Made by a program: the position numbers and the translations under genes
Shown here: positions 26,007-35,472 of the stretch, piece by piece
Layout of the letters: every line of letters starts with the position of its first letter
Position numbering within the stretch: the first letter of the stretch is position 1
Notes under the pieces: generated by a model
Databases searched by the model: none
What the model was told of the DNA's origin: nothing
What the model saw: only the letters and a program-made list of their open reading frames with translations
Source: Kytococcus schroeteri
GTDB lineage: Bacteria; Actinomycetota; Actinomycetes; Actinomycetales; Dermatophilaceae
Length of the DNA: 64,000 bases
Direction of reading: 5' to 3'
Assembly: GCF_042433515.1 (NCBI RefSeq)
Contig: NZ_JBHLVH010000003.1
Span: 1-64,000, forward strand

Positions 26007-28128
26007 TCAGTCCGCCCGACGCCGTTGCCACAGCAGCGTGGCAACCATCACGACCACACACAGGCCAGCCGTCAGGAGCGCGACCAGTGTGACCTCCAGG
26101 TAGTTCTGCTGGGTGTAGTCCGCAGTGCCCCCGACGTACGCGAACAGCCACGCCGCGACGAGGGCGATGGGCACGGAGATCACCACCGGCAGGAGCGTGG
26201 CCACCATCGTGGTGCGAGCCGCCTCTGCCGGGTCCAGCCCCGCCCGCTCCAGCAGGCGGTGCTCCTGCGCGGATTCCAGGGCACGGTCGCCCAAAGTGCG
26301 CAGGAGACCCACCAGAAGGAGTGCTGACGCAGCGAGCACGCCGGTTCGCATCCAGTCGGTGCCCGGGTGCTGGAAGTCGTCGTCCGGCCCCAGCACCTGC
26401 ATCACCGCCGGCCTCGTGGTGCCCTCGAAGAGCCGTAGGGCATCGGCCGCGTCCCAGTCCAGTGGCCCACTGACGTACACGGTGTCGGACGGCTCCCACC
26501 GCTCAGGGTCCCCGATGGCCACGTCCGTGAACAGACGCACTGCATCAGCCCCCTCCGTGGACGCACCCCCACAGGTGTCGACGGGTACGTCCATGCCGAA
26601 GAACTCCCGCGCGGCATGGCAGTCGCGAAAGACCACCGCCGTGCCATGACGGGACCCGTCTGCACCCACCCGCGATCGGGCCACCTCTCCGCCCGCCGCC
26701 GCAGCCCGTTGCGCCAGGTCATCCGGGAATCGCGCGGGCGCGTCGTCCCAGTAGGCGCTCCAGACCTTGGTCTCCCCCGCCGCCTGGGCGAAGGCGGGGC
26801 CGCTCTGGGTGCCGTTGTACAACGACACCTCGGAACCCACGATGAAGACGAGCACCCCGACGAACGCACCGGCCCTGGCCAGGCGCGTGGCACCACCCCC
26901 GAGACGCTTGGCCGCCAGCCACCGGGTGGGGTGGGCCGACCGGGCGAACAGCCGTGCCGCCCACCGTGACAGCACGGGCAGGCCGAGCGGTAGCCCGACG
27001 ATGACCAGCACGGCACCCCCCATGAGCATGAAGAGCGAGAAGTCGGAGCTGGCGGAGCCCAACCACACGGGCAGGGGGATGGCGACCGCCAGAGCCAGCA
27101 GACCGAGGACCAGCGGGGCCAACCCCCAGTCACCGAGCGAGAACCGAGCACCGGCACGTCGCTCCGACGTGCTCGCCGTGGCCGCCCACACCGACCCCAG
27201 CAGGACGACCCCGAGCACGACGGGCAGGGCCCACCAGAGGGGGATCCGCGCAGCCGGCAGGAGAAGGGCGTCGTTGCCGGGCCAGGAGTTTCGGTGGCTG
27301 AGAGTCAGGCCCCACAGCAGGCCACCCGCCGCGGCACCGAGCCCGCACAGGACAGCCGTCTCGAGGACGACCACCTGCCGGATCGCCACGCGGCTGACGC
27401 CCAGCGCCCACAGGTGCCGGGCACGATCCCGGGTGACGCCGGACACCGCTCGCGCCGCCGTGCCCAGGAGCAGCACCGCAGGGAACACCACGAGCGCGAG
27501 AACGGACATGAGTCCCGGGATACCTGCCGGCACGTCGAGCGTGGTCTCGGTCCAGGTCACCTTCGACTCGCCGGGCCCGTATCCCGAGATGCGCTCCGAC
27601 ATGTCTCGGTCGAGCTGCTGCCCCTGTGGCGGGCGAGCGATGGCGTAGCCCTCGCTCCGGGAGATCAGGAAGTCGTCCCCGATGACACCCCCCCTCACCC
27701 GACCCGGCCGTGCTCGGCCGCAACCCCAGGTCCTCGGCCGTCAGCCCCTGCCGCACCAGACCCGGCGAAACCACGGCCTCACCCGGCGCGGGCAACCGGT
27801 CCAACCCCGGCGGCACCAGAGCCGGGTCGTCCTCGTGACCGGGGTCGGGCTCGATCCACTGCACCGGAATCTGCCCCACCCCACCAGGAAGCACCGGCAT
27901 GGTCTTTGCCCAGGTGGCCGTGGCAGGAGCCCCCATCACGGGCTGGCGGGCGCCCAGGTGCGCGTCGGCCAGCACCACCTGCCGCACCAGCATCACCCCG
28001 ACCAACAGCGCCACCGTGGCCACCACCGAGGAGACCACCAGACTCACCTGACGCCACCGCTGCCGGGGGCTGCCCGACAACGCCAACCCCCGCGCCACCC
28101 GCCAGGCAGCACCCCACGACGAACTCAC
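26007..28128 (-). pseudogene. FtsX-like ABC permease, split by a frameshift in a G7 tract
   Basis: Reading from the ATG at 28128, the permease frame runs through TM1 and GLTAEDLGLRPSTAGSGE, then leaves frame. The continuation VIGDDFLISRSEGYAIARPP lies in the next frame and goes to the stop at 26007. The shift falls at seven consecutive C (27688-27694; G7 in the message); removing one base restores a single protein of 706 residues with about ten membrane segments and an MacB/FtsX-like large loop. The start overlaps the ATPase stop (ATGA). It would be the membrane part of a small-peptide or bacteriocin-type exporter. The frameshift may be real decay, slippage (phase variation) or a sequencing error. 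Confidence 0.85.
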
Positions 28129-28781
28129 GCCCGCCCCCGCAGGTCCACCACGGCATCACACGCCGCAGCCACCGCCGGATCATGCGTCGCGATCAACGCC
28201 CCCACACCCCGCGCACGCACTCGCTCGGCGATCAGGTCGATCACCTCGCCGGCCGCCACCCGGTCGAGACTCGCCGTCGGCTCATCAGCCACCAACAACA
28301 CCGCCCCCGGCCGCACCAACGCCCGCGCGATCGACACCCGCTGCGCCTGCCCACCAGAGATCTCGTCCACCGCCTTGTCCGCATGCCCGGCCAACCCCAC
28401 CGCCGCCAACGACTCCCGCGCCAACCCCAACGCCTCACCCCGCGGCACACCGTCGAACAACAACGTCACCGCCACGTTCTCGGCCACCGACAACTCCGGC
28501 AACAAACCCGACTCCTGGTAGGCCACCCCCACCAACTCACGCCGCAGGCGCGCTCGCTGTCCCGCCCGCAGCGAGGACATCTCGTGCCCGTCCACGGTCA
28601 CCCGGCCGCGCGTGGGCCGCTGCATCCCCACCACGCAGGACAGGATGCTGCTCTTGCCCGACCCGCTCGGCCCCATCAACGCCACCGACTCGCCCCGCTC
28701 CACCCGCAGCGAGAAACCCTCCACCACCGGACGGTCATACGAAACACCGAGCTCCACGAGCTCCAACGCGGGAACAGTCAT
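28125..28781 (-). CDS. ABC transporter ATPase
   Basis: 218 residues, the size of MacB/LolD-type ATPases. Walker A GPSGSGKSS, Q-loop VAYQESG, signature EISGGQAQRVSIARAL, Walker B VLLVADEPTASLD and switch His in IATHDP are all intact. It pairs with the FtsX-like permease downstream (4-base overlap). I chose the ATG at 28781 (MTVPALELVELG); an AGAGG lies 13 bases upstream. The ATPase itself shows no damage, unlike its two operon partners. Confidence 0.92.
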   Translation of the reverse strand: MTVPALELVELGVSYDRPVVEGFSLRVERGESVALMGPSGSGKSSILSCVVGMQRPTRGRVTVDGHEMSSLRAGQRARLRRELVGVAYQESGLLPELSVAENVAVTLLFDGVPRGEALGLARESLAAVGLAGHADKAVDEISGGQAQRVSIARALVRPGAVLLVADEPTASLDRVAAGEVIDLIAERVRARGVGALIATHDPAVAAACDAVVDLRGRA

Positions 28782-28866
28782 CAGACGACGCACCTCTCTA
28801 GGCAAGACGACACAGGACGGAAAGGAACGAAGGGACTCCCGACCGGGAGTGCACACCGGAGGACAC

Positions 28867-28901
28867 GAGCGCGGGACGACCACCTGGGCCGTCCCGCGCT
28901 C
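28867..28901 (-). terminator. hairpin between the secreted peptide and the ABC genes
   Basis: Perfect 12-bp arms (28867-28878 with 28890-28901) and an 11-base loop, just after the stop of the secreted-peptide frame. It could be an attenuator that lets more peptide than transporter be made. Confidence 0.6.
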
Positions 28902-28911
28902 CAGCACGGAC

Positions 28912-29241
28912 TCAGCGGCGGGGAGCCACCCAGCCCCCGCAGTTGTCGATGAGCTTGAGCCGGCAGGAGCGGAACTCCTTGATGCTGGTCGATTGGACCA
29001 TGTGGCCGCAGGAACCCCCGGCGGAATCGCGCACGAATGCGGTGTAACCGCCCATGCGGGCCTGCCCTTCCATCTCGTGGCCGTCGTCGAGGGTGTCTCA
29101 GACGTAGATGTGACGGCTCCAGTCGGATCCGCCGGAGTTCTTGGCATGACCACCGGTGGTCGCGCTGACCGCCACCCCCGCCGCAGCTGAGCCGCCGGTC
29201 ATGACGAGCACGGCAGCTGTGGCCGCAAGGACCTTTCGCAT
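28912..29241 (-). pseudogene. small secreted Cys-rich peptide with an in-frame UGA
   Basis: From the ATG at 29241 (GGGAGAA seven bases upstream) the frame encodes a signal peptide (MRKVLAATAAVLVMTGGSAA) and SDWSRHIYV, then TGA at codon 48 (29100-29098). The same frame continues for 61 codons with clearly protein-like sequence (DDGHEMEGQARMGGYTAFVR, GGSCGHMVQSTSIKEFRSCR, DNCGGW) to a second TGA at 28914-28912. It stands directly upstream of an ABC ATPase and FtsX-like permease, the order of bacteriocin-type export operons. The UGA may be a nonsense mutation (for example from TGG), or selenocysteine, since the cell has the machinery. I see no good SECIS hairpin, so mutation is more likely. Confidence 0.6.
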
Positions 29242-29408
29242 GATGTTCTCCCTGTGTGTGATGACGCCGTGTGTGGGGCGCATCGCCATCAAGCCTCACC
29301 GTGTGTGTGTCAAGCGCTACGCAGCGCTCCGCTTGAGTGTTCGGCAGATGTTCACGCCAGAGATCAGCGGACGGACCCACGACCCGAGGTCCAGGACACC
29401 CCACCCCC

Positions 29409-29421
29409 TACCCTGCGCCCC
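29409..29421 (+). promoter_or_regulatory. leaderless -10 box of the P1 peptidase gene
   Basis: TACCCT at 29409-29414, seven bases, then ATG at 29422; no Shine-Dalgarno. Confidence 0.4.
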
Positions 29422-30429
29422 ATGACCTCCCCCGGCAGCATCACCGATGTCCCCGGCCTGCGGGTCGGCCACGCCCAGCGCACCGACGACGGGTGGCGCA
29501 CCGGCGTCACCGTCGTGCTCCCGCCGCCCGGCACGGTGGGCGCCGTGGACGTCCGCGGCGGAGGGCCGGCCACCCACGAGACCGACGCACTCCACCCGGC
29601 CTCGCTCGTCCCCACCGTCGATGCCGTGGTGCTCACCGGCGGCTCGGCCTTCGGACTGGCTTCGGTGACCGGCGTGCAGGCGTGGTGCGAGGAGGCCGGG
29701 CGCGGCTTCCCGACGCCGGGCGGCATCGTGCCGATCGTGCCCGGGGCCGCGCTCTACGACCTCGCGCGGGGTGGGGTGGTGCGGGACTCCGCCGGCGCCC
29801 CCACCCGGCCGGACGCAGCGATGGGGCGGGCCGCCGCGCAGGACGCCGCCGCACAGCCCGAGGGGGCGGAGGTGACCCGCGGGCGGGTGGGCGCCGGCAC
29901 CGGGGCGCGGGTGATGGGGGCGAGCCGGCCCGGTGGACTGGGCACCGCATCGGTGCGGCTGGGCGGCGACGAGGATGGCGGCGGGCCCGTGGTCGGCGCG
30001 CTGGTAGCGGTGAACGCGCACGGCACGCCGGTGACGGTGGACCCGGCCGACCTGTGCGACCCGGTGCCCACCACGGGGGTGCTCAGCGATGCCCCCACCC
30101 ACCCCGGCGCACAGGACCTGGGTGACTCCCCGGCATCGACCCCGCGGCACGGCACGAACACGACGCTGGCCGTCGTCGCGACCGACCTGGCGCTCACCGT
30201 GGCCCAGACCGAGGCCGTGTGCCGCGCCGCGCACGCCGGCATGGCCCGCGCGCTCGATCCGGTGCACAGCCTGGTGGACGGTGACGTGGTGTTCGGCCTG
30301 GCCACCGGCACGCGGCCGCTGCCGGAGGACGCCGACGCCGTGACCACCACTCTGCTGCAGGTGCAGCAAGCGGCGGCCACGGCGGTGCAGCGGGCGATCG
30401 CCGACGGGGTCTCCCGCCGGCACGGCTGA
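29422..30429 (+). CDS. P1 (S58) family peptidase, DmpA-like
   Basis: 335 residues. P1 peptidases are N-terminal-nucleophile hydrolases that cleave themselves into two chains and act as aminopeptidases or esterases. Family motifs: ITDVPGLRVGHAQ at the start, VVLTGGSAFGLASVTGV, and the processing region HGTNTTLAVVATDLAL at about 250. There the nucleophile position reads Thr where DmpA has Ser. The ATG at 29422 is probably used as a leaderless start. The gene is single, convergent with lutC two bases away. Confidence 0.87.
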   Translation: MTSPGSITDVPGLRVGHAQRTDDGWRTGVTVVLPPPGTVGAVDVRGGGPATHETDALHPASLVPTVDAVVLTGGSAFGLASVTGVQAWCEEAGRGFPTPGGIVPIVPGAALYDLARGGVVRDSAGAPTRPDAAMGRAAAQDAAAQPEGAEVTRGRVGAGTGARVMGASRPGGLGTASVRLGGDEDGGGPVVGALVAVNAHGTPVTVDPADLCDPVPTTGVLSDAPTHPGAQDLGDSPASTPRHGTNTTLAVVATDLALTVAQTEAVCRAAHAGMARALDPVHSLVDGDVVFGLATGTRPLPEDADAVTTTLLQVQQAAATAVQRAIADGVSRRHG

Positions 30430-30431
30430 GC

Positions 30432-31088
30432 TCAGTCGGTGACCAGCAGCACGATCAGGGTGCGGGGCCCGTGGACTCCCTCCACCCGCTCCAGCTCGAT
30501 GTCGCTGGTCGCACTCGGACCGCTGATCCACGTCTGCGGCTGGGCAGCCTCCGCATCGGGGTGCAGGCGAGCCACGGCCTGCGGCACATCGGCCACCACC
30601 TGCTCGGCGCGGACCACACAGACGTGGGTGTCCGGCACCAGGCTCAGCGCGCGGCGCCCCTGGTCCGGGCCATGGTCGAGCACGATCGTCCCGGTCGCGG
30701 CGATGCCGACTGCGGCGGCGGTGACCACCGCATCCACCCCGTCCAGCCCCGCGGTGTCGACCTCCTGCTCGGCGACCACCCGCATCGACCCGTGGCGCAC
30801 CTCGGACAGCCACCGGTCATCGAGGCCGGTGGGGACGACCACCGAGGAGCACCCGGCCACCTGCAGGGCGCCAGCCACGGCCCGCGGCAGGTCGGCGGAG
30901 GTGACGGGCTGCACGGTGGCCCGGTAGTCACGCACCACCTCGGTGAAGCGCTCCAGCACCCCCTCGGCAGGTGGTTCGGCGCCCTGCATGGTGGGCATGG
31001 TGCGGTGCCCGACCTGCGGGTCGGGGGCACCGTCCACGTCGGCGAGCGCGCCGCGCAGTCGGTCCAGGATCTCGCTGCGGGCGCTCAT
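30432..31088 (-). CDS. lutC: LutC, LUD-domain lactate utilisation protein
   Basis: 218 residues with a LUD (DUF162) fold: VVVPTGLDDRWL, AAAVGIAATGTIVLDHGPDQ and SDIELERVEGVHGPRTL are characteristic. LutC is the third part of the LutABC complex, which oxidises L-lactate to pyruvate. Its ATG overlaps the lutB stop by four bases. Final gene of the lut operon. Confidence 0.93.
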   Translation of the reverse strand: MSARSEILDRLRGALADVDGAPDPQVGHRTMPTMQGAEPPAEGVLERFTEVVRDYRATVQPVTSADLPRAVAGALQVAGCSSVVVPTGLDDRWLSEVRHGSMRVVAEQEVDTAGLDGVDAVVTAAAVGIAATGTIVLDHGPDQGRRALSLVPDTHVCVVRAEQVVADVPQAVARLHPDAEAAQPQTWISGPSATSDIELERVEGVHGPRTLIVLLVTD

Positions 31089-32566
31089 CGCTCGCCTTTC
31101 TCGGTCGTGTCGTCACCGTGCTCGCGGGCCCACCACTGGCGGAAGGTCTCCGCGGGTGGCGCCGAAAGGTCCCGCGCCCCGGTCCACGCGCCGAGGCCGG
31201 GCAGCGCCCGGAACGGCCGGTCACCCCGCAGTCGACCCACGGTGGTGGCGGCCCGTTGAGCAGCCTCCAACCGGCGGTGGTCGGACATCACCCAGGTGGC
31301 CGCCTTCATCGCCGCCGCCTCGGCCCGGTGCCCGCCGGCCTCCACCGAGCGCTCCCGACCCTCCACCAGCAGCGTGGGGATGTCGATGCGCACCGGGCAG
31401 GCGTCGAAGCAGGCGCCGCACAGGCTGGAGGCGTAGGGCAGGGAGGCGTCCACCTCGGAGGACACCCCGCGCAGCAGCGGGTTGAGCACGGCGCCGATGG
31501 GGCCGGGGTAGACCGAGCCGTAGGCGTGGCCACCGGTGCGCTCGTAGACCGGGCAGACGTTCAGGCAGGCCGAGCAGCGGATGCAGCGCAGCGCCTGCCG
31601 GCCGGTGGTGTCCGCCAGGGCATGGGACCGCCCGTTGTCCAGCAGCACCACGTGCACCTCCTGCGGCCCGTCGCCGGGGTGCACCCCGCTCCAGACGGTG
31701 GTGTACGGGTTCATCCGCTCGCCGGTGCTCGAACGCGGCAGCAGCTGCAGCATCGACTCCAGGTCCTCCCAGCGGGGCAGCACCTTCTCGATGCCGACCA
31801 CCGAGACCAGGGTCTCGGGCAGGGTCAGGCACATCCGGCCGTTGCCCTCGGACTCCACCACCACCAGGCTGCCGGTCTCGGCCACGGCGAAGTTGGCCCC
31901 GGAGACCGCGACCTTGGCGCGCAGGAACTTCTCGCGCAGGTGCACCCGGGCCGCCTCGGCCAGGCGGGCGGGTTCGTCGGTGAGGTCCGCCGGCGCCGGG
32001 CGGCCCACCCGGCCCATCTCGGCGCGGAAGATGTCCCGCACCTCGCTGCGGTTGCGGTGGATCGCCGGCACCAGGATGTGGCTGGGCAGGTCACCGCCGA
32101 GTTGCACGATGAGCTCGGCCAGGTCGGTCTCCCAGGCGTGGATGCCCGCGCCCTCCAGGGCCTCGTTCAGCTCGATCTCCTGGGTGGCCATCGACTTGAC
32201 CTTCACCACCTCCTCGGCCCCCTTGGCCCGGGCGATGTCGATGACGATGCGGTTCGCCTCGGCAGCGTCGCGGGCCCAGTGCACGGTGGCCCCACGGGCG
32301 GTCAGCTGCTCCTCGAGCTGCTCGAGATAGTGCGGCAGGTGGCGCAGCGCCTCGTCCTTGGTGGCCTCCCCGGCCAGTCGGAGCTGCTCCCACTGGTCGA
32401 CCTCGCCGACCACCTCGGCCCGCTTGGCGCGGATGGTGTGGGTGGCGTGGTGCAGGTTGCGCCGCTGCGTGCTCTTGCCCAGCGCCTCGCGGGCCGCTTC
32501 CGGGAAGGGAGGCATGCCCAGGAAGGTGGGCGAGGTCTGCTGGACCGGTCCGGGAATGGTCGTCAT
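31085..32566 (-). CDS. lutB: LutB, iron-sulfur lactate oxidation protein
   Basis: 493 residues. An N-terminal LUD domain (VKSMATQEIELNEALEGAGI, AETGSLVVVESEGNGRMC) is followed by two Fe4S4 motifs, CIRCSACLNVCPVYERTGGH and CGACFDACPVRIDIP. LutB carries electrons within LutABC. The ATG at 32566 overlaps the lutA stop (ATGA); the frame extends upstream but only as lutA antisense-like sequence. Confidence 0.95.
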   Translation of the reverse strand: MTTIPGPVQQTSPTFLGMPPFPEAAREALGKSTQRRNLHHATHTIRAKRAEVVGEVDQWEQLRLAGEATKDEALRHLPHYLEQLEEQLTARGATVHWARDAAEANRIVIDIARAKGAEEVVKVKSMATQEIELNEALEGAGIHAWETDLAELIVQLGGDLPSHILVPAIHRNRSEVRDIFRAEMGRVGRPAPADLTDEPARLAEAARVHLREKFLRAKVAVSGANFAVAETGSLVVVESEGNGRMCLTLPETLVSVVGIEKVLPRWEDLESMLQLLPRSSTGERMNPYTTVWSGVHPGDGPQEVHVVLLDNGRSHALADTTGRQALRCIRCSACLNVCPVYERTGGHAYGSVYPGPIGAVLNPLLRGVSSEVDASLPYASSLCGACFDACPVRIDIPTLLVEGRERSVEAGGHRAEAAAMKAATWVMSDHRRLEAAQRAATTVGRLRGDRPFRALPGLGAWTGARDLSAPPAETFRQWWAREHGDDTTEKGER

Positions 32567-33360
32567 GCTGGGTCCTCCTGGGTGGATGCGAGCACCTCGG
32601 CCAGGTGCAGGGTGCGCACGCCGGACCGCTGCCGGCCGAGCACTCCGCCGATCTGGGCCAGGCACGAGTTGTCCCCGGCCACCACGACCTCGGCGCCGGT
32701 GGCCGTCACCTGCCGGGCCTTCTCGGCCCCCATCGCCACCGAGACGTCGGAGTTCTTCACGGCGAAGGTGCCGCCGAAGCCGCAGCACTCCTGCGCCCCC
32801 GGCAGCTCGCGCAGGTCGATGCCGCGCACCGCCCGGAGCAGCTGCAAGGGGCGGTCGCCGACGCGCAGCATGCGCAGTGAGTGGCAGGTGGGGTGGTAGG
32901 TCACCGAGTGCGGGAAGAAGGCCCCCACATCGGTGACCCCCAGCACGTCGACGAGGAACTCCGAGAGCTCGTGCACGCGCGGGGCCAGCGCGGCGGCATC
33001 TCGCTCCAGGCCGGTGTCGCCCACGGCGCGGGCGATGCCGGTGTGCTGGTGGCGCACCGAGCCCACGCAGGAGCCCGAGGGGGCCACCACCGCGTCGTAG
33101 TCACCGAAGGTGTCGATGAAGGAGCGCACCAGTCCGGCGGCCCGCGGCCCGTACCCGGTGTTGGTGAACATCTGGCCGCAGCAGGTCTGCTCCATCGGGA
33201 AGTCGACCTGCACCCCAAGACGCTCCAGCAGTCGGACCGTGGCCTTGGGCGCCTCGGGCCACATGGTGTCGTTGAAACAGGTGGCGAACAGGGCAACCCG
33301 GCGGGGGCGGGAGGGTGGGAGAGAGGCGCCTGCAGCGCCCTCGATCTGGGCAGTCGTCAC
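32563..33360 (-). CDS. lutA: LutA, CCG-domain oxidoreductase
   Basis: 265 residues with two CCG domains (MEQTCCGQMFTNTGY and PGAQECCGFGGTFAVKN) that hold Fe-S clusters. First gene of lutABC. The GTG at 33360 has GGAAGGA upstream and overlaps the stop of a remnant lactate permease frame (GTGA). The operon seems to have lost its permease gene and possibly its promoter. Confidence 0.94.
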   Translation of the reverse strand: MTTAQIEGAAGASLPPSRPRRVALFATCFNDTMWPEAPKATVRLLERLGVQVDFPMEQTCCGQMFTNTGYGPRAAGLVRSFIDTFGDYDAVVAPSGSCVGSVRHQHTGIARAVGDTGLERDAAALAPRVHELSEFLVDVLGVTDVGAFFPHSVTYHPTCHSLRMLRVGDRPLQLLRAVRGIDLRELPGAQECCGFGGTFAVKNSDVSVAMGAEKARQVTATGAEVVVAGDNSCLAQIGGVLGRQRSGVRTLHLAEVLASTQEDPA

Positions 33361-33475
33361 GGCATCCGTCCTTCCAGCACGGTGGCCTGCAGGCCGACGA
33401 TGAGGCAGGCCACCACCAGCCTACCGATGCTCCAGGGCAGCCCCTTGCGCAGGATCTCCGACTCCCGCCCGCGCG
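33357..33475 (-). pseudogene. lctP: C-terminal remnant of an L-lactate permease
   Basis: In the frame ending at TGA 33359-33357 the sequence reads ESEILRKGLPWSIGRLVVAC then LIVGLQATVL, which I recognise as the last membrane segment of LctP/LldP-type lactate permeases. No start or upstream homology remains; about 40 bases further upstream the ABC ATPase gene ends. The stop overlaps the lutA start as expected for an original lctP-lutABC operon. Only about 38 codons remain, so the identification rests on a short stretch. Confidence 0.5.
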
Positions 33476-33515
33476 GGGTTTGGGCGGACCTCACGCGGGA
33501 CTGACCCGCGAGGGC

Positions 33516-34295
33516 TCAGACCGTCAACAAGGAGGCGCCCCTGCGGCGGGCCTTCCCCGCCGCAACCGGCTCGTGGGAGTCCGCCGTCTCCTCCCGCCGC
33601 CACCCACCCACGGCATCGGCCAGGACGGCACGCCCCGAGTCCATCGTCAGCACCCGGTCCATGAGTCCCAGGTGTCGCTCGTCGTGGGTCACCACCACGG
33701 TGGCCACGTCGTGCTCCCGGGCGATGTCCACCAGACGGGCGAACACCTCGCCGGCACGGGCCGGGTCCAGGGCCGAGGTCGGCTCGTCCACGAGCAGCAC
33801 CTTGGGGTCGCCCATGATGGCGCGGGCGATGGAGATGCGCTGCTGCTGGCCACCGGAGAGCTGGTGCGGGCGGAGCCCCTCCACGCCGGGAAGGTCCATC
33901 TCGGCCAACAGGCTCCGGGCGCGCTCACGGGCGGCGGCCAGGTCCTTGCCGCGCGCGCCCCGCAGACGGGCCACCAGCTCCAGCTGCTCCAGAGCCGTCA
34001 GGGCCGGCAGCAGCTTGGCCTGCTGGAACACCAGGCCCACGGTGTCGCGGCGCACGGCGTCACGCTCCGAGGCGCCGAGATCGCCGCACTCCCGGCCACC
34101 CAACCGCACGCTGCCCCCATCGGGGTGGCGCAGCAGGCCGGCCACGGCGAGCGCGGTGGACTTGCCCGAGCCGGACGGCCCGGTGAGGGCGATGATCTCG
34201 CCGGGCGCCACCTCGAGGGAGAAACCGTCCAGCACGTGGCGCACGTCGTCGCCATCGGGGAAGCTCACGGTCACATCAGTCAGTTCGAGGCTCAT
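33516..34295 (-). CDS. ABC exporter ATPase (LolD/MacB type)
   Basis: 259 residues. Walker A GPSGSGKST, signature QLSGGQQQRISIARAI, Walker B VLLVDEPTSALD, switch TVVVTHDE. A basic 35-residue tail (ending KARRRGASLLTV) extends beyond the core. It overlaps the permease stop by four bases. The pair lies divergent from a two-component system that probably controls it, a common layout for antimicrobial-peptide or envelope-stress exporters. Confidence 0.93.
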   Translation of the reverse strand: MSLELTDVTVSFPDGDDVRHVLDGFSLEVAPGEIIALTGPSGSGKSTALAVAGLLRHPDGGSVRLGGRECGDLGASERDAVRRDTVGLVFQQAKLLPALTALEQLELVARLRGARGKDLAAARERARSLLAEMDLPGVEGLRPHQLSGGQQQRISIARAIMGDPKVLLVDEPTSALDPARAGEVFARLVDIAREHDVATVVVTHDERHLGLMDRVLTMDSGRAVLADAVGGWRREETADSHEPVAAGKARRRGASLLTV

Positions 34296-35284
34296 CGGGC
34301 TCCCTCCAGGGCCAGCGCGGGGTCAATGGTCAGGACGCGGCGGACGGCCAGGGCGCCGCCCACGAGTCCGGCGGCCACGAGCAGCAGCCACGGGACGACG
34401 GTGGTCAGGACGGAGAGTTCGAAGGGCACGGCGCCGGTGGTGACGACCCAGGCGCCCAGGGCGGCGGCCACGAGGGCACCGAAGCCTCCGCCGACCACGA
34501 GGAGCAGCAGGCCCTGCGTGAGCACGTCGGTGACCAGGGTGCGGCGGCGGGCGCCGAGGGCGCGCATCACCGCCAGGTCGCCGGTGCGCTGGATGGTCCA
34601 GACGGTGAGGAAGGCACTCACCACCACCGCGGAGACCACGAGCAGCAGGCCGCGGATGAGGTTGAGCGAGCCCTGCTCGGAGGCGTAGGAGCCCACGGCC
34701 TGGAGGGCCTCGCCGCGGTCCATGACGGTGGTGCCGGCGGGGGCCTTCGGGTCGGCCTCGGGGAGCACCAGGGCGGTGGCGGCCGAGCCGGTGGCCATGG
34801 GCAGCTGCTGCCAGGTGTCCATGGGGAGCCACACGGCCGGCAGGTGGTTGAGGTCCAGGTACTCGTCGTCCTTGCCCACACCGGTGAGGGTGCCGTCGCG
34901 GTTGACCTTCGCGTCGCGCACGAGGTGGCCACCGGCGGCCTCGGAGAGGGGGCCGTCGGGGTCGATGCCGATGACGGAGACGGTCTCGGTGCTGCCGTCG
35001 GTGGCGATGCGTGCGGTGGCCATGCCCACCGCGTGCTGCTCGTTGCCGGCCACCTGCTCAGCGGAGAGCTGGCTGCGCGAGAGCTCCACCTTCTCGCCAT
35101 TGCTCGGCGAGGCGACGACCACCGACTCGCCCGGCAGGGCCTTGACGGCCGAGACGCTCTGCGCACCCAGCCCGGCCGTGAGGCCGCTGAGGGCCACGAC
35201 CAGCAGCGACACCAGTGCCACCACCAGACCCATGACCGCGAACCGTCCGCGCGCGAACCATGCGTCGCGCAGTGCCACGAACAT
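34292..35284 (-). CDS. FtsX-like ABC permease
   Basis: 330 residues: N-terminal membrane segment (FAVMGLVVALVSLLVVALSG), a periplasm-side loop of about 180 residues, then three C-terminal segments (LLLVVSAVVVSAFLTVWT and two more). MacB/FtsX permeases of this short type extrude peptides, lipids or drugs mechanically, driven by the ATPase. First gene of a two-gene operon with the ATPase, and divergent from the histidine kinase. Confidence 0.9.
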   Translation of the reverse strand: MFVALRDAWFARGRFAVMGLVVALVSLLVVALSGLTAGLGAQSVSAVKALPGESVVVASPSNGEKVELSRSQLSAEQVAGNEQHAVGMATARIATDGSTETVSVIGIDPDGPLSEAAGGHLVRDAKVNRDGTLTGVGKDDEYLDLNHLPAVWLPMDTWQQLPMATGSAATALVLPEADPKAPAGTTVMDRGEALQAVGSYASEQGSLNLIRGLLLVVSAVVVSAFLTVWTIQRTGDLAVMRALGARRRTLVTDVLTQGLLLLVVGGGFGALVAAALGAWVVTTGAVPFELSVLTTVVPWLLLVAAGLVGGALAVRRVLTIDPALALEGAR

Positions 35285-35472
35285 CTCGTCCTCCTCGATC
35301 CTGCCCGGTCGGTTGTCCGGGCATGAACCAGTTCACCGCCCGGGGAGGCGGATTCCATCGGCTGACCGGTGGGGTGCGACCTCAACCGTTCGGTGGATGG
35401 CGGGCGGGCAGGTCCAGGAGGGGGCCCACACCGCCAGGGGCCGGGTCCGACACCGGCCCCTGCTCGCGGCGC

